From Rathayibacter sp. SW19 (GTDB lineage: Bacteria; Actinomycetota; Actinomycetes; Actinomycetales; Microbacteriaceae), in the NCBI RefSeq assembly GCF_030866825.1, contig NZ_CP133020.1:2294001-2358000 (forward strand): a stretch of DNA of 64,000 bases, read 5' to 3'. Position numbers and translations under genes: made by a program. The notes under the pieces are model-generated. The model saw only the letters and a list, made by a program, of their open reading frames with translations. It searched no databases and had not been told where the DNA came from. This document shows, one piece after another, positions 9,621 through 16,494 of this stretch (positions are counted from its first letter, which is position 1; each line of letters begins with the position of its first letter).

Positions 9621-9780
9621 CCACGGTGATCGAGTGGGCCGCGACGAAGGAGCAACCCTGCCACGGTGATCGAGTAGGCCGCGACGAAGGAGCAACCCTG
9701 CCACGGTGATCGAGTAGGCCGCGACGAAGGAGCAACCCTGCCACGGTGATCGAGTAGGCCGCGACGAAGGAGCAGCCGTA
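9621..9780. repeat. Four tandem 40 bp units between convergent pgl and rbpA
   Basis: The units at 9621-9660, 9661-9700, 9701-9740 and 9741-9780 are almost identical (each contains GATCGAGTAGGCCGCGACGA). The first has GTGGG in place of GTAGG and the last diverges in its final bases. They abut without spacers, so this is not a CRISPR array. The last unit runs into GTATCGAGATC. With that extension the unit resembles the dispersed GTCGAG...TATCGAGAC element at 33983, which suggests local amplification of that element. Confidence 0.92.
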
Positions 9781-9786
9781 TCGAGA

Positions 9787-10155
9787 TCAGTTCGTCGCAG
9801 AGAGCTTGCCGCGCCGTTCGCGCAACTGACGCAACGCGTCTTCGAGCAGTTGTGCGGCCTCGTCTTCTGTGCGACGTTCCTTCACGTATGCCAGGTGTGT
9901 CTTGTATGGCTCGAGCTTCGCGACAGACGGCGGGTTCTCCTTGTCGCGCCCGGCCGGGAGGCCGGACTGCGGGGAGTCGATCGTCTCGGGAATCTCTTCT
10001 TCGGGCAGGTTCGCCGCGAAGTGACGCACAGTCTCGTTACCGAGGGCATCCCAATACGAGATGGTGATTCGCTCGGCGTGATACCCCCGGTCCTGCTCCC
10101 CCATCGGACCCGCACCGACGCGGGAACCTCGAATTGCACTGCCTCCGGATGCCAT
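9787..10155 (-). CDS. rbpA: RNA polymerase-binding protein RbpA
   Basis: RbpA is an actinobacterial transcription factor that binds RNA polymerase and the principal sigma factor and stabilises the open complex. The call rests on the N-terminal ASGGSAIRGSRVGAGPMGE and the core RITISYWDALGNETVRHFAAN. With the ATG at 10155, preceded by AAGGAGA, the protein is 122 aa. A frame open further upstream would run into secG and is rejected. It lies 13 nt after secG at the end of the gap-pgk-tpiA-secG cluster. Confidence 0.95.
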   Translation of the reverse strand: MASGGSAIRGSRVGAGPMGEQDRGYHAERITISYWDALGNETVRHFAANLPEEEIPETIDSPQSGLPAGRDKENPPSVAKLEPYKTHLAYVKERRTEDEAAQLLEDALRQLRERRGKLSATN

Positions 10156-10168
10156 GGAATCTCCTTGT

Positions 10169-10414
10169 CTACGCCGCAAACTTGGTGATCAGGCCGAGCA
10201 CGATGATGCACGCGATCCAAATCAAACCCAGAATGACGGTGATGCGGTTGAGGTTGCGCTCTGCGACTCCGGACGCGCTCAAGTTCGATGTGGTGCCACC
10301 GCCGAACATGTCGGAGAGACCGCCGCCGCGGCCCTTGTGCAGAAGAATGAGGAGGGTGAGCAGGAGGCTGGTGATACCCAGCAGAACCTGCAACACGACC
10401 TGGAGAATCGGCAC
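10169..10414 (-). CDS. secG: Preprotein translocase subunit SecG
   Basis: A small membrane component of the SecYEG channel, 81 aa, with two transmembrane helices (about residues 3-25 and 56-78) around the conserved KGRGGGLSDMFGGG loop. I start it at GTG 10414, preceded by GAAAGG. The open frame continues upstream but shows no SecG features there. Location between tpiA and rbpA is common in actinobacteria. A TATACT box at 10470-10475 may give it its own promoter. Confidence 0.95.
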   Translation of the reverse strand: MPILQVVLQVLLGITSLLLTLLILLHKGRGGGLSDMFGGGTTSNLSASGVAERNLNRITVILGLIWIACIIVLGLITKFAA

Positions 10415-10469
10415 GGATAACCTTTCGGAAAGACAATGGCCGAGCAAACGCTTATCGAGGCCACAGACA

Positions 10470-10475
10470 AGTATA
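10470..10475 (-). promoter_or_regulatory. Candidate -10 box for secG-rbpA
   Basis: TATACT on the reverse strand lies 55 nt upstream of the secG start in the 93 bp tpiA-secG gap. It is a near-consensus -10 sequence, unusual in this GC-rich DNA. No good -35 is visible. Confidence 0.45.
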
Positions 10476-10507
10476 ACCGCCACGCACTCGCGCGACGCTT
10501 TGGCCGG

Positions 10508-11326
10508 CTACAGCCCGACGTGTTTCTTGAAACGTGCAATCGCGCCGAACTCTGCGACGTCGAGGCTCGCACCGCCGACCAGTGCGCCGTCGATGTTCGG
10601 CTCGCGCATGAAGCCGGCGATGTTGCCAGACTTGACCGATCCGCCGTAAAGGATGCGTGTGCGCGCCGCAATGCCGGCTCCGACCTCTTGGCCAAGCACC
10701 GCACGCAGTGCCGCCGCAACGTTCTCGGCTTGATCGGGGGTCGCCGCCTGGCCGGAGCCGATCGCCCAAACGGGCTCGTATGCCACGACGATATCCGAAG
10801 CATCGGTCACCTGTGCCAACGCGGCTGTGAGCTGTGCGACCGGCACCGCACTCGGGCCGTGCGTTTGCAGATCCTCTGCCGTCTCACCAACGCAAATAAC
10901 CGGCACGATCCCGTTCTTCAGTGCAGCGCCAACTTTTGTCGCGACGGCCTCGTCGGACTCGTGGTGCAGCGTTCGCCGCTCCGAATGGCCGATGATCACA
11001 TATCGGCAGTCGAGATGGGCCAGGAACACGGCCGAGATCTCACCGGTGAAGGCGCCTGCATCGTGCTCTGAAACGTCCTGGGCGCCGAAGGCGAGTGGGA
11101 GTTTGTCCGCGGCGACCAGCGTTTGCACGCTGCGCAGATCGGTGAACGGCGGGAAGACCGCGACTTCAACCTCGTCGTAGTCGTGTGCGGCGTCTTTCAG
11201 ACTCCACGCCAGTTTCTGCACGAATGCGATCGACTGCAGGTGATCGAGATTCATCTTCCAGTTGCCTGCGATGAGCGGCGTGCGCCCCACCGATTTCGGC
11301 CCTGATCCGCTCACTGCTGTTGCCAT
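10508..11326 (-). CDS. tpiA: Triose-phosphate isomerase
   Basis: It interconverts dihydroxyacetone phosphate and glyceraldehyde-3-P. The protein is a complete 272 aa TIM barrel with catalytic K24 (GNWKMN), H114 (IIGHSERR) and E184 (YEPVWAIGSG), plus the phosphate-binding GGSV and GGAS loops. I chose the ATG at 11326, which has GGAGGT upstream and overlaps the end of pgk by 16 bp; the open frame extends further upstream only as an antisense-like run through pgk. Confidence 0.97.
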   Translation of the reverse strand: MATAVSGSGPKSVGRTPLIAGNWKMNLDHLQSIAFVQKLAWSLKDAAHDYDEVEVAVFPPFTDLRSVQTLVAADKLPLAFGAQDVSEHDAGAFTGEISAVFLAHLDCRYVIIGHSERRTLHHESDEAVATKVGAALKNGIVPVICVGETAEDLQTHGPSAVPVAQLTAALAQVTDASDIVVAYEPVWAIGSGQAATPDQAENVAAALRAVLGQEVGAGIAARTRILYGGSVKSGNIAGFMREPNIDGALVGGASLDVAEFGAIARFKKHVGL

Positions 11327-12531
11327 CCGAGTACCTCCAGTCCTGGGAGCTTCTTGCCCTCGAGGAACTCGAGACTTGCACCGCCGCCCGTCGAAATATG
11401 GCCGAACTGATGGTCGGCGAAGCCGAGTGCACGCACGGCCGCTGCGGAATCGCCGCCACCGACAACGCTGAGGCCGTCGACCTCTGTGAGTGCGTCTGCG
11501 ACGGCGCGCGTGCCCTCTGCGAACGGCGCCAGTTCGAAGACACCCATCGGGCCGTTCCAGAAGACGGTGCGTGACGCGCGAATCGCCGTTGCGAACGTGG
11601 CCGCGGTTTCCGGCCCGATATCGAGTCCGAGCCCGGATGCCCCCCACGCGGTGTCTTCGATTGCTTCTGCAGAGCGCACCACATGTTCCGCATCCGCACC
11701 GAACCGTGACGCCACGATGACGTCGGTCGGCAGAACGATCTCGACGCCAAGAGCGGCGGCCTGTGTCAGATAGTCGCGCACGGTCTCGAGTTGGTCTGCC
11801 TCGAGCAGGCTGGCGCCCACCGCGTGGCCTTGCGCTGCCAAGAAGGTGAACATCATGCCACCGCCGATCAATAGCGTGTTCACGCGCGGCAGCAGGTGGC
11901 CGATGACGCCGAGCTTGTCTGAGACTTTGGAGCCGCCGAGAACGACCGTGTAGGGCTGCTCCGGCGAAGCTGTCAGGCGATTGAGCACATCCAGTTCCGT
12001 CGCGATGAGTTGTCCGGCGGCGCTCGGTAACGCCTGCGCCAGCTCGTAGACGCTGGCCTGCTTGCGATGCACGACACCGAACCCATCAGAGACGAACGCG
12101 TCGCCGAACGCTGCGAGCTTGGCGGCGAATGACGCGCGTTTTTCCGCATCTTTCGCCGTCTCGCCGCGGTTGAAGCGGAGGTTCTCCAGGAGCGCGACGT
12201 CGCCGTCTGCGAGCCCGGCAACGGCATCCTGTGCTGCGCTGCCGACGGTGTCGTGCGCGAAAGTGACCGGTTTGCCCAGCAGCTCGCACAGTCGCTGCGC
12301 CACCGGCGCGAGGCTGTACTGGGCGTCTGGCACGCCGTCCGGTCGTCCCAGGTGCGAGATGATCACCACTCGCGCGCCCTGGTTGATGAGCGCGTTGAGT
12401 GTTGGCAGCGACGCCCGCACGCGGCCATCGTCCGTGATCACGCCGTCCTTGAGGGGGACGTTCAGGTCACAGCGGACGATGACGCGTTTGCCGGCGAGCG
12501 AACCCAGTGAATCGAGAGTGCGAAGCGTCAC
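11311..12531 (-). CDS. pgk: Phosphoglycerate kinase
   Basis: It transfers phosphate from 1,3-bisphosphoglycerate to ADP; 406 aa, the normal bacterial length. Visible are RCDLNVPLKDG near the N terminus, HLGRPDG, the hinge region and the nucleotide-binding GGGDSAAAV near the C terminus. It sits 43 nt after gap and overlaps tpiA, so gap-pgk-tpiA form a glycolytic operon. Confidence 0.97.
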   Translation of the reverse strand: MTLRTLDSLGSLAGKRVIVRCDLNVPLKDGVITDDGRVRASLPTLNALINQGARVVIISHLGRPDGVPDAQYSLAPVAQRLCELLGKPVTFAHDTVGSAAQDAVAGLADGDVALLENLRFNRGETAKDAEKRASFAAKLAAFGDAFVSDGFGVVHRKQASVYELAQALPSAAGQLIATELDVLNRLTASPEQPYTVVLGGSKVSDKLGVIGHLLPRVNTLLIGGGMMFTFLAAQGHAVGASLLEADQLETVRDYLTQAAALGVEIVLPTDVIVASRFGADAEHVVRSAEAIEDTAWGASGLGLDIGPETAATFATAIRASRTVFWNGPMGVFELAPFAEGTRAVADALTEVDGLSVVGGGDSAAAVRALGFADHQFGHISTGGGASLEFLEGKKLPGLEVLGWQQQ

Positions 12532-12574
12532 TGCGTTCCTTCTGTTGAGCGGATCCGGTCGAGCGGATCGGTGT

Positions 12575-13582
12575 CTAAAGGCGGTCTGCCACGTACTCGG
12601 TGATGTCGACGAGCCGGTTCGAGTAGCCCCACTCGTTGTCGTACCACGAAGCGACTTTCACCTGCGATCCGATGACTTTGGTGAGGCCGGCGTCAAAGAT
12701 CGACGAATGCGGGTCGGACACGATGTCACTGGAGACGATCGGGTCTTCGGTGTAACTGAGGATGCCCTTGAGGCTGCCCTCTGCTGCCGTTTTGTATGCC
12801 GCGTTGACCTCGGCGACAGTCACCGGCTTGGTCAACTCGACGGTGAGGTCTGTGATCGAACCGGTCGGCACCGGCACGCGCAGCGCATAGCCGTCGAGTT
12901 TGCCGACGAGTTCTGGGATGACAAGGCCGAGCGCTTTCGCGGCACCGGTCGAGGTCGGGATGATATTGATGGCAGCGGCCCGGGCGCGACGCAGATCGCT
13001 GTGGGGGCCGTCCTGAAGGTTCTGGTCGGCGGTGTATGCGTGCACTGTGGTCATGAGGCCACGCTCGATGCCGAAGTTGTCGAGAAGTACCTTGGCCAAA
13101 GGGGCCAGGCAGTTCGTGGTGCACGACGCATTCGAGATGATGTCATGAGTTGCGGGGTCGTATGTGCCCTCGTTGACGCCCAGAACCAGTGTCGCGACAT
13201 CCGCACCGGAAGCAGGGGCCGAGATGATGACCTTCTTCGCGCCGGCTGTGATGTGCTTGCGCGCATCTTCTGACTTCGTGAAGCGGCCCGTCGATTCAAT
13301 CACGATGTCGACGCCAAGTTCGCCCCATGGCAGATTCGCGGGGTCGCGCTCTTCGAGAACCTTGATCGGCTTGCCATTGACGACGATGTTGTCGCCCTCG
13401 AGCTCGACGGTTGCATCAAGACGGCCAGTGATCGAATCGTACTTCAACAGGTGTGCGAGCGACTTGTTGTCTGTGAGGTCGTTGACCGCAACGATCTCGA
13501 GGTTGCTGCCCTTTGCCAAGGCTGCGCGAAAGTAGTTACGACCAATACGACCGAAGCCGTTGATGCCGATCTTGACGGACAC
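12575..13582 (-). CDS. gap: Glyceraldehyde-3-phosphate dehydrogenase, type I
   Basis: An NAD-dependent glycolytic enzyme, 335 aa. The N terminus has the Rossmann motif INGFGRIGRN (residues 7-16). Catalytic C154 is in SNASCTTNCLAP, and the GTG start has AGGAG upstream. VNDLTD near residue 33 includes the Asp expected for NAD preference. It is the first gene of the gap-pgk-tpiA cluster and lies downstream of sodA, separated by a strong hairpin. Confidence 0.97.
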   Translation of the reverse strand: MSVKIGINGFGRIGRNYFRAALAKGSNLEIVAVNDLTDNKSLAHLLKYDSITGRLDATVELEGDNIVVNGKPIKVLEERDPANLPWGELGVDIVIESTGRFTKSEDARKHITAGAKKVIISAPASGADVATLVLGVNEGTYDPATHDIISNASCTTNCLAPLAKVLLDNFGIERGLMTTVHAYTADQNLQDGPHSDLRRARAAAINIIPTSTGAAKALGLVIPELVGKLDGYALRVPVPTGSITDLTVELTKPVTVAEVNAAYKTAAEGSLKGILSYTEDPIVSSDIVSDPHSSIFDAGLTKVIGSQVKVASWYDNEWGYSNRLVDITEYVADRL

Positions 13583-13650
13583 AGATCACTCCTGTTGTTC
13601 ACAGCGCCGCGAGGCGCATTTTTGTTTGAGGGGGAAGGACGGACGACGGC

Positions 13651-13677
13651 GTCCCGGGCGGTGCACCCGCCCGGGAC
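13651..13677 (-). terminator. Hairpin downstream of sodA
   Basis: GTCCCGGGCGG at 13651-13661 and CCGCCCGGGAC at 13667-13677 form a perfect 11 bp stem with a 5 nt loop, 11 nt after the sodA stop. There is no clear U-tract, as in many actinobacterial I-shaped terminators. Confidence 0.75.
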
Positions 13678-13687
13678 ACCATTCCAG

Positions 13688-14314
13688 CTATGACAGTAGC
13701 AGCAGCCCGGATGTCTTTTCACGTGCGGCCTGGAACCGCTTGTCGACATCGGCCCAGTTCGCGATGTTCCAGAATGCCTTCACATAGTCGGCCTTGACGT
13801 TGACGTAGTCGAGATAGAATGCGTGCTCCCACATGTCGAGGGTCAGCAGCGGCACGGTCGATGTTGCCAAGTTGCCCTGGTGATCATAGAGCTGCTCGAT
13901 GATGAGCTTGCCGCCCAGGGCGTCCCACGCCAAGATCGACCACCCGGAACCCTGAATGCCGAGTGCCGACGCAGTGAACTGGGCACGGAACTTGTCGAAG
14001 GATCCGAAGAATTCGTCGACTGCGGCCGCGAGTTCGCCGGTGGGCTTATCGCCGCCGTCCGGCGAGAGGTTGTTCCAGAACACCGTGTGGTTCACATGAC
14101 CTGCCAGGTTGAAGGCCAAGTCTTTCTGGAGCTTGTTGATGTTTCCGAAGTCGTCAGCGTCTCGGGCTTCCGCAAGCTTGGCCAGCGCCGTGTTGGCGCC
14201 GGTGACATAACCCTGATGGTGCTTGTCGTGGTGAAGCTCCATGATGCGCCCACTGATGTTTGGCTCCAGAGCCGAATAATCGTAGGGAAGGGGGGCGAGT
14301 GTGTAGTCAGCCAT
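13688..14314 (-). CDS. sodA: Superoxide dismutase (Fe/Mn type)
   Basis: It dismutates superoxide; 208 aa, usual for the Fe/Mn family. Metal-ligand regions are visible: LHHDKHHQGYV in the N-terminal domain, HVNHTVFWNNL, and LDMWEHAFYLDYVN (the D/H ligands) near the C terminus. No signal peptide is seen, so it is cytoplasmic. I favour Mn because of GGW/QGSGWSILAWD-type residues near the second histidine, but metal choice cannot be settled from sequence. The ATG start has GAGGAG upstream. Confidence 0.95.
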   Translation of the reverse strand: MADYTLAPLPYDYSALEPNISGRIMELHHDKHHQGYVTGANTALAKLAEARDADDFGNINKLQKDLAFNLAGHVNHTVFWNNLSPDGGDKPTGELAAAVDEFFGSFDKFRAQFTASALGIQGSGWSILAWDALGGKLIIEQLYDHQGNLATSTVPLLTLDMWEHAFYLDYVNVKADYVKAFWNIANWADVDKRFQAAREKTSGLLLLS

Positions 14315-14415
14315 TGAGTAATCTCCTCGTTATTTCACCCGCACCGAGAGCGATTCCAGGCGCGGTTAGAGTGACGTTTCCAGTGTACCGACCCAGGCTC
14401 GGCGCGTTTGGCGGG

Positions 14416-15393
14416 CTAAACGTCGAGGTCGGCGGGCAGATTGGCTTCTGTTCCGTCGATGCCGAGGTCTGCGGCGCGCTTGTCGGCCATCGCCAGCAAC
14501 CGGCGGATGCGGCCGGCTACGGCATCCTTCGTCATGGGCGGGTCGGCATGGTGACCGAGCTCGTCAAGGCTCGAGTCGCGAAAGCGCAGCCGCAACTCCC
14601 CTGCGTAGCGCAGATGCTGCGGCATGTTGTCGCCGAGGATCTCCATCGCGCGTTCAACTCGAGCGCACGCTGCGACGGCCGCCTGCGCGGAACGTCGCAG
14701 ATTCGCGTCGTCGAAGTTCACCAGGCGGTTCGCGGTGGCTCGCACTTCGCGGCGCTGGCGCAACTCTTCCCACGCCTTCACCGTGTCGTGCGCGCCCATG
14801 CGCGCGAGCATGGTGCCGATCGCTTCACCATCGCGGATGACGACTCGGTGCACACCGCGCACCTCGCGCGCTTTCGCTGAAACGCCCAGCCGCCCGGCAG
14901 CGCCGACCAACGCCATTGCGGTCTCGTTGCCTGGGCAGGTGATTTCCAATGCCGCAGATCGGCCCGGGTCCGTCAACGATCCATGAGCGAGGAACGCTCC
15001 GCGCCACAGAGCTGCAAGCTCCTCCTTCGACCCGGTGGTCAGGCGATTCGGGAGGCCACGGATCGCTCGGCGGCGGGCATCGAGCAGGCCGGTCTGCCGG
15101 GCAAGGGTTTCGCCGCCGTCGAGCACGCGAACCAGGTATTGGTTGCTCCGCCTGATGCCCGACGCCGAGATCACGGAAACCTCGCTGCGCACTCCGTACA
15201 ACTCGGCCAGTGCTTTGCGCACGTGGCGCGCGAGCTCGGGGGTGTCCAATTCGCTCTCGACTGCGATGCGGCCGGAGATCAGATGAAGCCCGCCGGCAAG
15301 CCTCAGGATCGTGGCCAGTTCTGCCGCCCGGACGGTGGTTTTGCTGACCGCAACACCGAGCAATTCATCCTTGACGTCTGCAGTGAGTGCCAA
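14416..15393 (-). CDS. whiA: DNA-binding protein WhiA
   Basis: WhiA (325 aa) joins a LAGLIDADG homing-endonuclease-like N-terminal fold to a C-terminal helix-turn-helix. In Streptomyces it controls sporulation and division genes; in non-sporulating actinobacteria its role is less clear. The start MALTADVKDELLG, the internal LWRGAFLAHGSLTDP and the C-terminal HTH segment LDELGHHADPPMTKDAVAGRIRRL (described by its key residues) support the call. It lies downstream of rapZ, 122 bp away, without the usual yvcK in between. Confidence 0.95.
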   Translation of the reverse strand: MALTADVKDELLGVAVSKTTVRAAELATILRLAGGLHLISGRIAVESELDTPELARHVRKALAELYGVRSEVSVISASGIRRSNQYLVRVLDGGETLARQTGLLDARRRAIRGLPNRLTTGSKEELAALWRGAFLAHGSLTDPGRSAALEITCPGNETAMALVGAAGRLGVSAKAREVRGVHRVVIRDGEAIGTMLARMGAHDTVKAWEELRQRREVRATANRLVNFDDANLRRSAQAAVAACARVERAMEILGDNMPQHLRYAGELRLRFRDSSLDELGHHADPPMTKDAVAGRIRRLLAMADKRAADLGIDGTEANLPADLDV

Positions 15394-15456
15394 TGAGAAC
15401 TTCCATTCTGCGGTTCGGTGCCCGCCTCATGATGCGCTGGACTGTGCTGATGCTGG

Positions 15457-15498
15457 GTGCGGACGCTGGGTGCGGACGCTGTACTCGTGCGGACGCTG
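15457..15498. repeat. Three direct repeats of GTGCGGACGCTG
   Basis: Copies lie at 15457-15468, 15470-15481 and 15487-15498, in the short rapZ-whiA gap where many actinobacteria carry yvcK. Confidence 0.8.
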
Positions 15499-15515
15499 TG
15501 CTGGTCGGTTGCCCG

Positions 15516-16394
15516 TCACTCTCGGCCGAGGTCGCGATGTTTCGTGTTGACGGCGACGCCGGGGAGATGCTCCAGTCGGGACGCCAGCTCTTCGACGAGC
15601 GCGACGGAGCGGTGTTTTCCCCCCGTGCAGCCTATCGCGATCACGGCGTGTCGTTTGTTCTCGCGCTGATAGCCGGCCAGCACGGGTTCTAGTGCCCGCT
15701 CGTAGTTGACAAGGAATTCCTCTGTGCCTGCCTGCTCGAAAACGAAGGTGCGCACATCTTCGTCGAGCCCGGTCAGCGACCGCAACGTCGGAATCCAGAA
15801 TGGGTTCGGCAGGAAGCGGGCATCCGCGACGTTGTCAGCATCCGACGGTAGGCCGTACTTGAAGCCGAAGCTCATCACCGTCACCTGCACGCCAGCGGTG
15901 TTCTCGGCCGCAAATGTTTCGGTGATGGTCGTGGCCAATTGGTGGATATTCAGGTCGGAGGTGTCGATGATGATGTCGCTCGACTCGCGGATTTCCCGCA
16001 GTCGTGTGCGCTCGAGGCTGATCCCATCAAGGAGCGTTCCGTCGCCCTGGAGCGGGTGGGGGCGCCGGACTGACTCGAAACGGCGAACGAGAACAGCGTC
16101 CGTTGCCTCGAGAAACACCACCCGCACTTGGGTGCCCACCCGCAGGGAGTGGATGATGTCCTGCAAGTCCGAGAAGAAATTGCGCCCGCGAACATCGACG
16201 ACCGCTGCGATCCTCGGCAGGGTTGAGCCGGCACGGCTTGCCAGTTCGACCAGCGGCCGCAACATTTGCGGCGGAAGGTTGTCGACGACGTACCAGTCGA
16301 GGTCCTCGAGCGCGTTCGCGACAGTGGACCGCCCGGCCCCTGACATGCCCGTGACGATCAGTACTTCTTGCAGTTGCTCCGGTTCCGCGGTCAT
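15516..16394 (-). CDS. rapZ: RNase adapter protein RapZ (YvcJ family nucleotide-binding protein)
   Basis: A P-loop protein of 292 aa. In E. coli RapZ guides RNase E to the GlmZ sRNA; in actinobacteria, which lack that sRNA, the function is not settled. The Walker-A-like VTGMSGAGRSTVANAL (residues 15-30) has Arg where a classical P-loop has Lys, as in other actinobacterial members. The C-terminal domain includes FGFKYGLPSDAD and IGCTGGKHRSV, the conserved phosphate-site histidine motif. It lies between uvrC and whiA. Confidence 0.94.
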   Translation of the reverse strand: MTAEPEQLQEVLIVTGMSGAGRSTVANALEDLDWYVVDNLPPQMLRPLVELASRAGSTLPRIAAVVDVRGRNFFSDLQDIIHSLRVGTQVRVVFLEATDAVLVRRFESVRRPHPLQGDGTLLDGISLERTRLREIRESSDIIIDTSDLNIHQLATTITETFAAENTAGVQVTVMSFGFKYGLPSDADNVADARFLPNPFWIPTLRSLTGLDEDVRTFVFEQAGTEEFLVNYERALEPVLAGYQRENKRHAVIAIGCTGGKHRSVALVEELASRLEHLPGVAVNTKHRDLGRE

Positions 16395-16432
16395 TGAATC
16401 GAGCCCCCCGTCGGGTTGAGTGACCTGCTCCT

Positions 16433-16438
16433 AGCCTA
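16433..16438 (-). promoter_or_regulatory. Candidate -10 box for rapZ
   Basis: TAGGCT on the reverse strand lies 38 nt upstream of the rapZ start, in the uvrC-rapZ gap. It is the same hexamer seen at several leaderless starts in this window, but here it leaves a short leader containing a G-rich ribosome site. Confidence 0.35.
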
Positions 16439-16494
16439 TCGAAGCGCCGCCGCCTCGAAAGCGCCGCCCTCGCTGGGCCGTCCCGAGGGCCGCG

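Noticed and set aside
9621..9780. CRISPR array
   Set aside because: The 40 bp units adjoin with no spacers, there are no cas genes, and the units resemble a dispersed repeat.
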